Shown here piece after piece: positions 16,823-25,620 of a stretch of DNA of 64,000 nucleotides (position 1 is the stretch's first letter; every line of letters starts with the position of its first letter). The notes beneath the pieces are model-generated. The model saw only the letters and a list, made by a program, of their open reading frames with translations, was not told the DNA's origin and ran no database searches. This stretch comes from Sulfuricurvum sp. (lineage in GTDB: Bacteria > Campylobacterota > Campylobacteria > Campylobacterales > Sulfurimonadaceae). Where the stretch lies: the NCBI GenBank assembly GCA_028710885.1, contig JAQTTG010000003.1, positions 356,934 through 420,933 of the forward strand, given 5' to 3'. Made by a program: the position numbers and the translations under genes.

Positions 16823-17647
16823 ATGTGTAAAGATTGCGGATGTTCCATTACGGATCACGATCATCATAGCCACGACCATGGACACCACCATGACCACGAG
16901 GGTCATCATCATAGTCACGATCACGGAGATCATGATCACTCCCATTCTCATCAAGCGGCACATGAGACTCTGCACCACAACCCTCAGCTCAATGATGCAA
17001 AAACGATCTCGGTGATTAAAAAGATTTTGGACAAAAACGATCAGGAAGCACACCACAACCGTGAACACTTCAACGAGCACGGCGTGTTGGCGATCAACCT
17101 GATGAGTTCACCGGGGAGTGGGAAAACCACCTTGCTCGAAAAAATGGCGACATTGGCACCGTTCAAATACGGAGTGATCGAGGGCGATCTGGAAACCAGT
17201 CGTGATGCCGATCGGCTTAAAGCGGTCGGTGTCGACGCGGTTCAGATTCAGACGGGGAGTGCGTGCCATTTGGACGCGTTTATGGTGCACAAAGGGTTGC
17301 ATGATTTGCCGTTAGCTCCGCTCGATGTGTGCTTTATCGAAAACGTCGGCAACCTCGTCTGTCCGGCGAGTTACGACGTAGGATCGCATCTGAATATCGT
17401 CCTCGTCTCGATCCCTGAGGGGGAAGACAAGATCGCCAAATATCCGGTGATGTTCCGAGCGGCGGATCTCATCCTCATTACCAAAACCGATTTGCTCCCG
17501 TATTTCAAATACGACATTGAAGCGGAAAAAGCCGAAGCACGGAAGATCAAACCGAATGTTGATATTTTGGAAGTCAACATTAACGACGAAGCTTCGATCC
17601 AAAAAGTGATCGAGTGGATCGAATTTAAACGAAAGATGAGAAACTGA
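16823..17647 (+). CDS. hypB: hydrogenase nickel-incorporation GTPase HypB
   Basis: HypB delivers nickel to the large subunit together with HypA in a GTP-dependent step. The N-terminus MCKDCGC is the high-affinity CxxCGC nickel site. A long His/Asp-rich stretch follows (residues about 11-45), typical of nickel-storing HypB proteins. The GTPase core shows the P-loop SSPGSGKTTLLE, the IEGDLETSRDADR switch, CFIENVGNLVCPASYD and the TKTDLL specificity motif. The protein has 274 residues. hypC follows 2 nt after the stop, so the genes are co-translated. Confidence 0.97.
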   Translation: MCKDCGCSITDHDHHSHDHGHHHDHEGHHHSHDHGDHDHSHSHQAAHETLHHNPQLNDAKTISVIKKILDKNDQEAHHNREHFNEHGVLAINLMSSPGSGKTTLLEKMATLAPFKYGVIEGDLETSRDADRLKAVGVDAVQIQTGSACHLDAFMVHKGLHDLPLAPLDVCFIENVGNLVCPASYDVGSHLNIVLVSIPEGEDKIAKYPVMFRAADLILITKTDLLPYFKYDIEAEKAEARKIKPNVDILEVNINDEASIQKVIEWIEFKRKMRN

Positions 17648-17649
17648 TT

Positions 17650-17940
17650 ATGTGTTTATCAATCCCTTCAAAAGTAGTCAGTATTGACACCGAAAATAAT
17701 ATTGCAACCGTTGATACAATGGGTGTTCAGCGCACTGCCGGACTGGATTTGATGGAGGAAGGCTCCGTACAGATCGGCGATTATGTGTTGCTTCATATCG
17801 GATTTATTATGAACAAGATCGATGAAGAGGATGCCCTCGAATCGCTGAGGGTCTACAAAGAGATACTGGATGTGATGGATGAACAAGATCGCCTTGCCGC
17901 CATAGAAGAGAGTGCGAACTGTCCTAACGTCGGAGCCTGA
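17650..17940 (+). CDS. hypC: hydrogenase assembly chaperone HypC
   Basis: HypC is a small chaperone that carries the Fe(CN)2CO unit with HypD and delivers it to the apo large subunit. It starts MCLSIPSKVVSID; Cys2 is the essential residue of the family. The OB-fold pattern GDYVLLHIGFIMNKIDEEDA is clear. It has 96 residues, the normal length. It sits between hypB and hypD with 2-nt and 1-nt gaps. Confidence 0.96.
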   Translation: MCLSIPSKVVSIDTENNIATVDTMGVQRTAGLDLMEEGSVQIGDYVLLHIGFIMNKIDEEDALESLRVYKEILDVMDEQDRLAAIEESANCPNVGA

Positions 17941-17941
17941 G

Positions 17942-19060
17942 ATGGGATTGGAACTTAAAAATCTTTATGATGATTTTCGCAATGCCGACACGATCAAAGC
18001 GTATGCGAAGATCATCGCCGAGGATGCCAAAAAGCTCCCTCATCCGATAAATATCATGGAGGTGTGCGGCGGACATACCCATACCATCATGAAGTACGGC
18101 ATTTTGCAACTGCTCCCCTCCAATATCCGTTTCGTCCACGGTCCGGGGTGTCCCGTGTGCATCATGCCAAAAGAGCGGATCGATCATGCCTATGTCCTCT
18201 CTCAGCAGGAGAACGTTATTTTGGTAACGCTGGGGGATATGATCAAGGTCCCCGGAAGCAATGGAAGCCTCCAAGACGCGCGGAGCAAAGGGGCGGATGT
18301 GCGCTTTGTCTATTCACCGCTTGATTGTCTCAAAATCGCGCAGGAGAATCCCGATAAAACGGTGATCTTCTTTGCCATCGGATTTGAGACGACGACCCCG
18401 ATGACCGCCACACTGTTGGATACTGTCATAAAGCAGGACATTAAAAATATCCTCGTGCACGTCAACCATGTTACGGTACCCGCTCCGATGCGCGCATTGA
18501 TCAGCGATGAATCGTGCATTATCGATGCGTTTTTGGGACCTTCACACGTCAGCGTTATCAGCGGGAGCAAAATCTACGAAGAGTTTCCGCGCGACTGGGG
18601 CAAGCCTGTCGTCGTGAGCGGATTTGAGCCGGTGGATGTGATGCAGTCGATCAGTATGATCGTCAAGCAGTTCATCGAAGGGCGATGCGATATGGAAGTG
18701 GAGTACAAACGTGCCGTGACGCGCGAGGGAAACACCAAAGCCCAAGCGATGAATGAGAAATATTTTGAAACCTCTGATTTCAGATGGCGGGGACTTGGAG
18801 ATATTCCGGAGAGTGGACTACGATTACGGGATGAATTTGATCGTTACAATGCAGAAAAAATTTATGATAGTGTTTTGCCGAAAGAGGAGATCAACGATCA
18901 CAAACTCTGTATTTGCGGTGACATCCTAAAAGGAAAAGCTTCGCCGCCGCAATGCTCCATATTCGGCACCGCGTGTAAACCGACGAGCCCTGTGGGGAGT
19001 TGTATGGTCAGCTCCGAGGGGGCGTGTTCGGCGTATTATAAATATGGGAATTTGATTTAA
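17942..19060 (+). CDS. hypD: hydrogenase formation Fe-S protein HypD
   Basis: HypD is the Fe-S scaffold on which the iron receives its CN and CO ligands. Diagnostic motifs are VCGGHTHTIMKYGI, HGPGCPVCIMPKERID, FFAIGFETTTPMTA, VSGFEPVDVM and the C-terminal cluster cysteines (CICGDILKGKASPPQCSIFG, TACKPTSPVGSCMVS). I choose ATG 17942 (372 residues) with GGAG at about 17931, over the GTG at 17912 inside hypC. In most operons hypE follows directly; here two foreign genes intervene. The tail is still GC-rich, whereas the next gene turns sharply AT-rich 10 nt later. Confidence 0.96.
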   Translation: MGLELKNLYDDFRNADTIKAYAKIIAEDAKKLPHPINIMEVCGGHTHTIMKYGILQLLPSNIRFVHGPGCPVCIMPKERIDHAYVLSQQENVILVTLGDMIKVPGSNGSLQDARSKGADVRFVYSPLDCLKIAQENPDKTVIFFAIGFETTTPMTATLLDTVIKQDIKNILVHVNHVTVPAPMRALISDESCIIDAFLGPSHVSVISGSKIYEEFPRDWGKPVVVSGFEPVDVMQSISMIVKQFIEGRCDMEVEYKRAVTREGNTKAQAMNEKYFETSDFRWRGLGDIPESGLRLRDEFDRYNAEKIYDSVLPKEEINDHKLCICGDILKGKASPPQCSIFGTACKPTSPVGSCMVSSEGACSAYYKYGNLI

Positions 19061-19070
19061 AAGAGATTGA

Positions 19071-20534
19071 ATGGGCGTTTTTAAAGGAATTAGAACCAAA
19101 AATGGTGCATTTGTTACTTATAATGATGTTCCATTGGAATTGAGATTGGATTTGAAAAACCACTCTCCAATGGGTTTTGAGTGGGGTTATAATGGAAGTG
19201 GACCAAGGCAGTTAGCCTTGGCAATATTGTCTAAATTCATTTCTGATACTGATTCTCTCAATAATTATGAAAAATTTTATGAGGATTTTGTAAAAGTTCA
19301 GGACTTAGATGAATGGATGTTAGAAGATAATCTGATATTTGATTGGTTAAAAGCAAATGAAATAAGATGTATGAAACCAGTTTTAACTTCGCGATTTAAA
19401 CTTATCGAAAACAATGATGAGCATTTAATGTATTTAGATAATAAGAAATTGGGGCAACATTTAAAATTTTCAGATGAATATAACACAGAAATTGATGAGA
19501 AAGGGACTCGCGTTTATTGCAACTTTTCTGAAATATCTTTTCTTAAAATAAGAGATTTACCAAGTCATATTATATTTGAGTTTGTTGATCCTGTCGATTT
19601 GAATATTGATGAGGCGAGAATAACAGAGTGTTTAACTCTTTTTTCATTGGTCAATTTAGATGGAGTATTAGCTATAACTTTTTGGTTTAACTTTCCTTTG
19701 ATTGAGTACGATGGAATTAAAAATCCGAAATTATTAGTCAATCAGTTTCTTGATGATTTATATAATAATTTTAATACCTTACAAATTAAAAATAATCAAA
19801 TAGATGATGGATCATCTTATGTAGATTTTTCTCTAACTGTTCAAAATGACCAGTTTCAATTACAACATATTTTGGATCAAATAATCCAAATCATTTTACA
19901 AACATATGAAAAAAACTTTAATACAAATCATAATTTTTTCGAGGCAAGATTTAATTTTCCAGAGGAATATCAGGGTATATTAAAACCATATATGCTCTAT
20001 TTTGAAGAGTTTTTAAATGATTTATGCATTGAAACAGATGTTAGTATCCGTAGAGAAGGTTTAGATGCTATATTGTCGGTAGAACCTAAAAATAAAGGTG
20101 AAGCATTAGAAAAAATTGCGGATGCATTAAAGGCTTATCTTTGTGCTCCAGTAATAGCAGATGGCATTAGTATTGATGAAAGTTTACAAATGCAGACAGC
20201 CTTAACAAAACTATATGCACAATGCAAACATTTAGAATCTCAAATAATGTACAAAGATATAAGTTTAAGAGAACAAAATCAACTTATAGAACTAAAAGAT
20301 AATATTATAAATGAGTCAACAAGAATACTGATTGAAGTTGGGGTCAACCCAAATATCATAACTCAAAAAAATACTATTTTGCTTGATAGTTTAAAGTCAA
20401 TTACATTTAAAAATAAGACAAGTGATAAAAAAACTTTTTTTAGTTCAATAAAATCTTCTATTGAAGTACCAAAGATATTTAGCTGGAGCTTGGAACTGAA
20501 AAGAAAAGAGTTTCGAAAGGATAATAATGACTAA
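19071..20534 (+). CDS. DUF6166-like N-terminal domain protein of unknown function, inserted in hyp operon
   Basis: This is a 487-residue protein without an assigned function. Residues about 1-55 (FKGIRTKNGAFVTYNDVPLE and GFEWGYNGSGPRQLALAIL) look like the DUF6166 domain found in accessory and phage-related genes. The rest is AT-rich, mostly charged sequence without a motif I recognise. A probable coiled coil lies near residues 375-425. No signal peptide or membrane helix is seen. Base composition is far more AT-rich than the flanking hypD and hypE, which points to horizontal acquisition. It starts 10 nt after hypD. Its stop overlaps the ATG of a stub copy of the hypE start (20527). Confidence 0.75.
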   Translation: MGVFKGIRTKNGAFVTYNDVPLELRLDLKNHSPMGFEWGYNGSGPRQLALAILSKFISDTDSLNNYEKFYEDFVKVQDLDEWMLEDNLIFDWLKANEIRCMKPVLTSRFKLIENNDEHLMYLDNKKLGQHLKFSDEYNTEIDEKGTRVYCNFSEISFLKIRDLPSHIIFEFVDPVDLNIDEARITECLTLFSLVNLDGVLAITFWFNFPLIEYDGIKNPKLLVNQFLDDLYNNFNTLQIKNNQIDDGSSYVDFSLTVQNDQFQLQHILDQIIQIILQTYEKNFNTNHNFFEARFNFPEEYQGILKPYMLYFEEFLNDLCIETDVSIRREGLDAILSVEPKNKGEALEKIADALKAYLCAPVIADGISIDESLQMQTALTKLYAQCKHLESQIMYKDISLREQNQLIELKDNIINESTRILIEVGVNPNIITQKNTILLDSLKSITFKNKTSDKKTFFSSIKSSIEVPKIFSWSLELKRKEFRKDNND

Positions 20535-20628
20535 AACAATCACATTAGCCCAAGGCAACGGCGGCGAAGCGAATAAGATGAGATTGCAAAATGAAATGCT
20601 TTTGAGTGCCTATGTCCAAAAGCGTTAA
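20527..20628 (+). pseudogene. stub duplicate of the hypE 5' end
   Basis: This 33-codon ORF begins MTKTITLAQGNGGE, identical in protein to the first 14 residues of hypE at 21463, then continues with unrelated ANKMRLQNEML and a stop. At the DNA level codons 2-7 differ from hypE only at synonymous positions (six changes), while 22 bases (20548-20569 and 21484-21505) are identical. It is therefore the 5' end of a diverged hypE allele. It was probably left by a recombination event that placed cargo upstream of hypE. It could be translated but is too short for function. Confidence 0.85.
20548..20569 (+). repeat. 22-bp direct repeat shared with the hypE start, left copy
   Basis: This copy is identical to 21484-21505 (GCCCAAGGCAACGGCGGCGA followed by AG). 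It encodes AQGNGGE in both places. The two copies lie 936 bp apart and bracket the KilA-N gene. Confidence 0.9.
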
Positions 20629-20638
20629 GATATAAAAA

Positions 20639-21466
20639 ATGTCAAAGGCAGACGAGATGGCAAAGATGCAAGTTTTGGATAAAGAGATAACAATCATCAA
20701 AGTAAAAGAGAATGATTATATTTCACTCACAGACATGTTAAAAGCCAAAGATGGAGATTTTTTTATATCAGATTGGCTGAGAAATAGAAATACGGTCGAA
20801 TATTTAGGTGTTTGGGAAAAAATCTACAATCCTGATTTTAATTATGGCGAATTTGCCGCAATTAAATCGCAGGTAGGTCTCAACAGCTATAAGATCAGCG
20901 TAAAAGAGTGGACGGAAAAGACCAATGCGATAGGCTTGGTCGCAAAAGCAGGTAGATACGGCGGGACATATGCTCATAGCGACATAGCGTTTGAATTCGG
21001 TATGTGGATCAGTGCAGAGTTTAAAATCTATCTCATCAAAGAGTTCCAACGGCTCAAAAGCGAAGAACAGAAACTTTTGGGATGGGATATAAGAAGAAAT
21101 CTTACGAAGATAAACTATAAGATCCACACAGAGGCTATTAAAAATAACCTTATTCCGAAAGAGCTTAGTAAAATGCAGATCAATTTTGTGTATGCAAGCG
21201 AAGCGGATATTTTAAATGTCGCATTGTTTGGCATGACGGCAAAACAGTGGCGTGAAAGCCACAAAGGTGTTAACGGCAATATAAGAGATGAAGCAAATTC
21301 CGCGCAACTCGTATGTCTTGCGAATCTTGAAACATTGAATGCACTGTTTATCAGTGAAAAATTAAGTCAGGAAACAAGGTTGATTAAGCTGAATAAAATA
21401 GCGAGGGAACAAATGAAATTACTTATAGAAGATCGCCAAATAACTGCTTTAGAGGAGATGAAATGA
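20639..21466 (+). CDS. KilA-N domain protein, coupled to hypE
   Basis: This 275-residue protein has an N-terminal KilA-N DNA-binding domain at about 20-145. The supporting segments are VKENDYISLTDMLKAKDG, FISDWLRNRNTVEYLGVWE and GRYGGTYAHSDIAFEFGMWI followed by FKIYLIKEFQRLK. The C-terminal half is helical and unassigned. KilA-N proteins are typical of phages and mobile elements. The gene ends in an ATGA overlap with hypE (21463), so hypE is translationally coupled to it. Start choice is uncertain: ATG 20639, 20657 or 20666, without a strong Shine-Dalgarno. Its GC content is intermediate. Confidence 0.85.
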   Translation: MSKADEMAKMQVLDKEITIIKVKENDYISLTDMLKAKDGDFFISDWLRNRNTVEYLGVWEKIYNPDFNYGEFAAIKSQVGLNSYKISVKEWTEKTNAIGLVAKAGRYGGTYAHSDIAFEFGMWISAEFKIYLIKEFQRLKSEEQKLLGWDIRRNLTKINYKIHTEAIKNNLIPKELSKMQINFVYASEADILNVALFGMTAKQWRESHKGVNGNIRDEANSAQLVCLANLETLNALFISEKLSQETRLIKLNKIAREQMKLLIEDRQITALEEMK

Positions 21467-22455
21467 CCAAAACCATAACCCTCGCCCAAGGCAACGGCGG
21501 CGAAGAGAACAACGACCTGATCAAAAAGGTCTTTTACAAAGCGTTTCAAAACGAGATATTGGAGCGGAGTGAAGATGCGGCGGTGCTGGGCAATTTGGCG
21601 ATGACGACAGACAGCTTCACGGTGAGTCCCCTCTTTTTTGCGGGGGCGGATATCGGAAAGCTCGCGGTGTGCGGTACGTGCAACGATTTGGCGATGATGG
21701 GGGCACAGCCCAAATATCTCACCTGCGCGGTGATCATCGAAGAGGGGTTCGAGGTTGAATCACTGGAGCGGATCGTCGAGAGCATGAAGCGTGAGTTAGC
21801 GATCAACGGTGCGGTGGTCGTCAGCGGCGATACCAAGGTGGTTCCCAAAGGCTCTGTCGATAAGATTTTCATCAACACCACTGGGATCGGCGAGATCGTC
21901 CAAGCGGGAATCAGCTCGAACAATGTCAGCGAAGAGGATGTGATCCTCATTAACCGCGACATTGGATGCCACGGAGCGACGATATTTGCCGCACGTGAGG
22001 GGATGGAGATGAGCAGTGCGCTCCGCTCTGATTGTAACTCACTCTACCCACAGGTGAAAGCGCTCATGGATGCTGGGATCAAGATTACGGCGATGCGTGA
22101 TGCGACGCGTGGCGGAGTTGCGGCGGTACTCAATGAGTGGGCACGACAGTCCAACGTCTGTATCGAAGTGGAAGAGGAAAAAATCCCCGTGAGTGATGAG
22201 GTCAAAGGGATCTGTGAGATGCTGGGCTTTGAAGCGACGGCATTGGCGAACGAGGGGACGTTTGTACTGGCGGTGAACAAAGACTCCGCGTCTCAAGCAC
22301 TAGAGATACTCAAGGGCTTCGAGGTGTGCGCTATGGCTTCACTCGTGGGAGAGGTCACCCAGAAGTACCCTAAAAAGGTCATTTTAAAAAGCCCGTGGGG
22401 GACATCTCGATTTTTAGAGACACCAAACGGTGAATTACTGCCGAGGATTTGTTAA
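21463..22455 (+). CDS. hypE: hydrogenase expression/formation protein HypE
   Basis: HypE accepts the carbamoyl group from HypF on its C-terminal cysteine and dehydrates it to the cyanide ligand. The protein ends in PRIC, the required C-terminal Cys. The AIR-synthase-like core is visible: DAAVLGNLAMTTDSFTVSP, CGTCNDLAMMGAQP, VVSGDTKVVPKG, MRDATRGGVAAVLNEWA. It has 330 residues, normal length. The start overlaps the KilA-N stop (ATGA), and the stop overlaps the hypA start by one base. It is complete despite the insertion immediately upstream. Confidence 0.97.
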   Translation: MTKTITLAQGNGGEENNDLIKKVFYKAFQNEILERSEDAAVLGNLAMTTDSFTVSPLFFAGADIGKLAVCGTCNDLAMMGAQPKYLTCAVIIEEGFEVESLERIVESMKRELAINGAVVVSGDTKVVPKGSVDKIFINTTGIGEIVQAGISSNNVSEEDVILINRDIGCHGATIFAAREGMEMSSALRSDCNSLYPQVKALMDAGIKITAMRDATRGGVAAVLNEWARQSNVCIEVEEEKIPVSDEVKGICEMLGFEATALANEGTFVLAVNKDSASQALEILKGFEVCAMASLVGEVTQKYPKKVILKSPWGTSRFLETPNGELLPRIC

Positions 22456-22796
22456 TGCATGAATACAGTATCGTTCAAGCTCTGTTGACGCAGTGTGAGG
22501 ATATAGCCCGCGAAAATGAAGCGGAATCGGTCTCTAAAATCGTCGTCAAAATCGGCAAGATGAGCGGCGTTGAACCCCATCTGCTCGAAATCGCGTTCAA
22601 TACGTTCAAAGAGAAAACGGTGTGTGACGGGGCGGATTTTGTGATGAATGTTCAGCCGTTGGTGATCGAGTGTAAAGCGTGCGGAGAAGTGACCGAATTG
22701 GGTGAGATTTTTTACAAATGTCCAAAATGTGAGAGTTTGGATGTCAAAGTAATAGACGGCGAAGATATGTTTTTGATGTCGTTGGAAATGGAGTAG
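22455..22796 (+). CDS. hypA: hydrogenase nickel-incorporation protein HypA
   Basis: HypA is a nickel metallochaperone that works with HypB. It begins MHEYSIVQALL, where Met1 and His2 form the nickel site. It ends with the zinc-binding pairs CKAC and CPKC. The protein has 113 residues, the normal length. The correct start is ATG 22455, overlapping the hypE TAA by one base; the upstream TTG gives a non-canonical N-terminus that would destroy the MHE site. Confidence 0.97.
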   Translation: MHEYSIVQALLTQCEDIARENEAESVSKIVVKIGKMSGVEPHLLEIAFNTFKEKTVCDGADFVMNVQPLVIECKACGEVTELGEIFYKCPKCESLDVKVIDGEDMFLMSLEME

Positions 22797-22799
22797 GGT

Positions 22800-23549
22800 A
22801 TGCAAGAGTATTGGGAATTATATATGAAACAACTCGACGGCGCTATTGCCTCAGTTTTGGTCAATGTGGGAATTTCGGCGGAGTTGCCGAGTGAAGACAA
22901 ATATTTTATGGGTTTTATCAAATTTCCGATGAAACTTCCAAATGAGAGAGGATTGATTTCCGAAGATGAGGAAGCGCAGCTCTCTTTTATCGAAGATAAA
23001 ATCGAGATGGAGGCATTGCGTTACCGTATCGGCAATTATGTTGGCAAAATCGTCTCTAACGGTGATATGACCTTTATCTACTATCTCAAACATGATTTTG
23101 AGTGGGTAGATGTTGTCAAAGCGGCAATGGGAGCATTTCCTGATTACACGTATGAGTACGGTTCGAAAATGGACGCTGAGTGGGATATCTATCACAAACT
23201 CCTTTTCCCGACTCCGATCGAATGGCAGATTATCCAAAACCACAAAGTGTGCGATCATCTAAAATCGCAAGGCGATTCTCTTCACCTGCCACGTGCGATT
23301 GAGCATAAAGCCTATTTTGAGACGGCGGAAAAGCGTGCCGAGTTTATCGGTGTGATCGAAGCGGAAGGGTTTAAAACCAAAGAACTGATCGATGCCAATG
23401 AAAATACGCCGATGGTGGGGGTTAGTTTCTATCGTCAGGATAAACCGTTTTACTATGATATTGATACGTTGAGCCTCTATTTGATCGATTTAACTACCCG
23501 TTATAGCGGTGCGTATGACGGCTGGGAAACGAGTGTTGTGAAGATTTAG
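22800..23549 (+). CDS. DUF695 plus RraB-like domain protein
   Basis: The N-terminal part (about 1-150) resembles DUF695: EYWELYMKQLDGAIASVLVN, KDEFEW-like segments and a conserved aspartate-rich core. The C-terminal part (about 170-249), FETAEKRAEFIGVIEAEGF and VGVSFYRQDKP with DLTTRYSGAYDGWETSVV, matches the RraB family (regulator of RNase E). It starts 3 nt after hypA and may be the last gene of the hyp operon, without a known link to hydrogenase. Studied Campylobacterota lack RNase E, so the RraB-like part may act on something else. The domain calls rest on pattern memory. Confidence 0.75.
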   Translation: MQEYWELYMKQLDGAIASVLVNVGISAELPSEDKYFMGFIKFPMKLPNERGLISEDEEAQLSFIEDKIEMEALRYRIGNYVGKIVSNGDMTFIYYLKHDFEWVDVVKAAMGAFPDYTYEYGSKMDAEWDIYHKLLFPTPIEWQIIQNHKVCDHLKSQGDSLHLPRAIEHKAYFETAEKRAEFIGVIEAEGFKTKELIDANENTPMVGVSFYRQDKPFYYDIDTLSLYLIDLTTRYSGAYDGWETSVVKI

Positions 23550-23651
23550 AAAATTTATACTGAAAAGCCATTCACTTTTAAGTAAGTTTAATCTATTCAC
23601 GGCGATAATGTGTTTAATAACGTCTCACTGAAATATCAAAAGGAGCACAAT

Positions 23652-25085
23652 ATGAACACAGAGAAATTGATAAAAAAGATCGAAGAAAACAAAGGTCTGT
23701 CTCGTCGCAGTGCCTTAAAAATGATGGCATTATCGCCAATAGCCGCATCAGTATTAGCGGAAACTGCGGCTCCTTCAACATTAGAAGCCGCATCATCGAA
23801 TGCAACCGGTAAAGTTGTCATCGTCGGAGGAGGTGCGGGTGCTTTGATGGTACTCGCAAGACTTCGTCGAGCACTCTCTAAACCCGATATTACGATTATT
23901 GCTCCAAATGAAAAACACGTCTATCAACCGGGTCAAATTTTTGTCGCTGCGGGTGAATATAAGCCTGAAGATATTATTTTCGATAACACCGGATATATTG
24001 GTGATGATGTAACATGGATCAAAGATGAAGCCGCAACATTTGATCCGGATAATAATAAGCTGACAACAAAAAATGGGACAGTAGTCGCCTATGATTACCT
24101 TGTAGTAGCAACGGGTGTGCAATATCATTATGAACAAATCGAAGGGCTGAATGCCGATATGCTCGGACAGCACGGTATTGCCAGTGTCTATCAAAGTGAT
24201 TTAGCTGCCGGAACGGCAGTCGGAGCGACAATTACACATGATTGGTTTAATGCCCTCAAAGAAGCGGCGAAAACCTCTAAGCCGCGTGTTATCTGTACAC
24301 AGCCATCCACTCCGCTCAAATGCGGCGGTGCACCGCAAAAAATCCTCTATCTCAGTGATGATTTCCTCAAGCGTGACAAACTAACTGCCGATTTCACTTT
24401 TGCGACGGCGGGTGAAAAACTCTTTGGTCTTCCGGAGATTGATGCAGCATTGCATAAGGTTCAAGAGGGATATGGAAATATTACCAACAAGTTTGGACAT
24501 GACCTTATTCGTATCGATGCTGAGAAGAAAATAGCGACCTTTCATCACAAATATCAAGTTCAGGGCGAATTTGATAAAGATTTGAATGAATATGACATGA
24601 TCGATAAAGAAGAAGAGGTGAGCATGGAATACGATTTCATCCATATCGTTCCTCCGACAGCAGCTGTTGATGCAGTCGCTAATTCTCCTCTTGCATGGCA
24701 AAAAGGGACAGCAAAAGGGTGGTTAGAAGTGGATCGTGAAACGCTTCAGCACCGTAAATTTAAAAACGTCTTTGGAATCGGTGATGTGTGTGGTATCCCG
24801 ATCGGTAAAACGGGGGGAAGTGCACGTCATCAAGGACCGATTGTGGTCGGAAATCTGATCTCGGTTATGGAGAAAAAAGAAGAGCTCACTCTCAAATTTG
24901 ACGGGTATACCGTTTGCCCTCTCAAAGTATCCTACGGAGAGATCATTATGGCGGAGTTCAATTATGATGGTTTGGCTCCGTCGTTTCCTCTAGATCCTGC
25001 ACAACCGCGTTGGGTGTGGTGGGCGTTCGATCTGTATATGCTTCAACCGATGTATCGTTATTTGATGTTGAATGGACTCATGTAA
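23652..25085 (+). CDS. Tat-exported sulfide:quinone oxidoreductase-like flavoprotein
   Basis: This FAD-dependent enzyme probably oxidises sulfide and reduces quinone on the periplasmic side. The N-terminus has a Tat signal (LSRRSALKMMALSPIAASVLA) ahead of the Rossmann FAD motif VVIVGGGAGALMVLARL. The SQR-like pattern continues with NEKHVYQPGQIFVAAGEY, a cysteine in TPLKCGGAPQKILYLSD, IGDVCGIPIGKTGGSARHQG, and an amphipathic C-terminus rich in Trp and Tyr for membrane attachment. I choose ATG 23652 (477 residues) behind AAAAGGAG over the ATG-like start at 23610. It differs strongly from the SQR at 32711, so two SQR types are present. Confidence 0.88.
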   Translation: MNTEKLIKKIEENKGLSRRSALKMMALSPIAASVLAETAAPSTLEAASSNATGKVVIVGGGAGALMVLARLRRALSKPDITIIAPNEKHVYQPGQIFVAAGEYKPEDIIFDNTGYIGDDVTWIKDEAATFDPDNNKLTTKNGTVVAYDYLVVATGVQYHYEQIEGLNADMLGQHGIASVYQSDLAAGTAVGATITHDWFNALKEAAKTSKPRVICTQPSTPLKCGGAPQKILYLSDDFLKRDKLTADFTFATAGEKLFGLPEIDAALHKVQEGYGNITNKFGHDLIRIDAEKKIATFHHKYQVQGEFDKDLNEYDMIDKEEEVSMEYDFIHIVPPTAAVDAVANSPLAWQKGTAKGWLEVDRETLQHRKFKNVFGIGDVCGIPIGKTGGSARHQGPIVVGNLISVMEKKEELTLKFDGYTVCPLKVSYGEIIMAEFNYDGLAPSFPLDPAQPRWVWWAFDLYMLQPMYRYLMLNGLM

Positions 25086-25222
25086 AATTATTATAATAAA
25101 TATCATTACTCTAAAAATGCAAACTAAATAAGTGAAATATTTAGTTTAGTTATTATTTGTAATAGTATGCTTTATGCAATACTGAATGTATCTTAATAAA
25201 GAACACGAAAAGGTACAATTAA

Positions 25223-25609
25223 ATGGGTAGTGAATACGTGCTAAAAGATACCGATTTCTTGGTATCACAGACGGATGAAAAGGGCAAAATAATTTTTGCT
25301 AATGACGATTTTTGTAAAATAGCCGGTTATAGTCTTGATGAATTGATTGGGCAACCGCACAGTATTGTTCGTCATCGTGATATGCCGCGCTCCGCTTTCA
25401 AGGATCTCTGGGATACCGTTAAAAATGGTAAGGTTTGGACGGGTTACGTTAAAAATGCAACAAAAGATGGGGGATTTTACTGGGTTTATGCGACGGTTTA
25501 CCCTAATATCGCGTGCGATGGTGGTACGTGTGGATTAATGTCATGCCGGCGAAAAGCGTCAATTGAAGAGATTGGCGAAGCTGAACGTCTCTATAAAACA
25601 ATGATTTAA
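25223..25609 (+). CDS. PAS domain sensor protein (Aer-like input)
   Basis: This is a single PAS domain of 128 residues: DTDFLVSQTDEKGKIIFAND, FCKIAGYSLDELIGQPHSIV, RHRDMPRSAFKDLWDTVKNG, KVWTGYVKNATKDGGFYWVY. The pattern matches the input domain of the energy-taxis receptor Aer, which binds FAD. It has no membrane helix or output domain. The chemoreceptor at 25621 starts 11 nt downstream and lacks a ligand domain, so the two probably form a split redox receptor, as with CetA/CetB in Campylobacter. Confidence 0.88.
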   Translation: MGSEYVLKDTDFLVSQTDEKGKIIFANDDFCKIAGYSLDELIGQPHSIVRHRDMPRSAFKDLWDTVKNGKVWTGYVKNATKDGGFYWVYATVYPNIACDGGTCGLMSCRRKASIEEIGEAERLYKTMI

Positions 25610-25620
25610 GGGCGTAAAGC

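Noticed and set aside
16840..16970. Repetitive CAT/CAC-rich stretch as a possible tandem repeat element
   Set aside because: It is the His-rich coding segment of hypB and is explained by nickel binding.
19071..21466. Complete prophage or integrative element between hypD and hypE
   Set aside because: Only two cargo-like genes are present; no integrase, structural or replication genes are seen.
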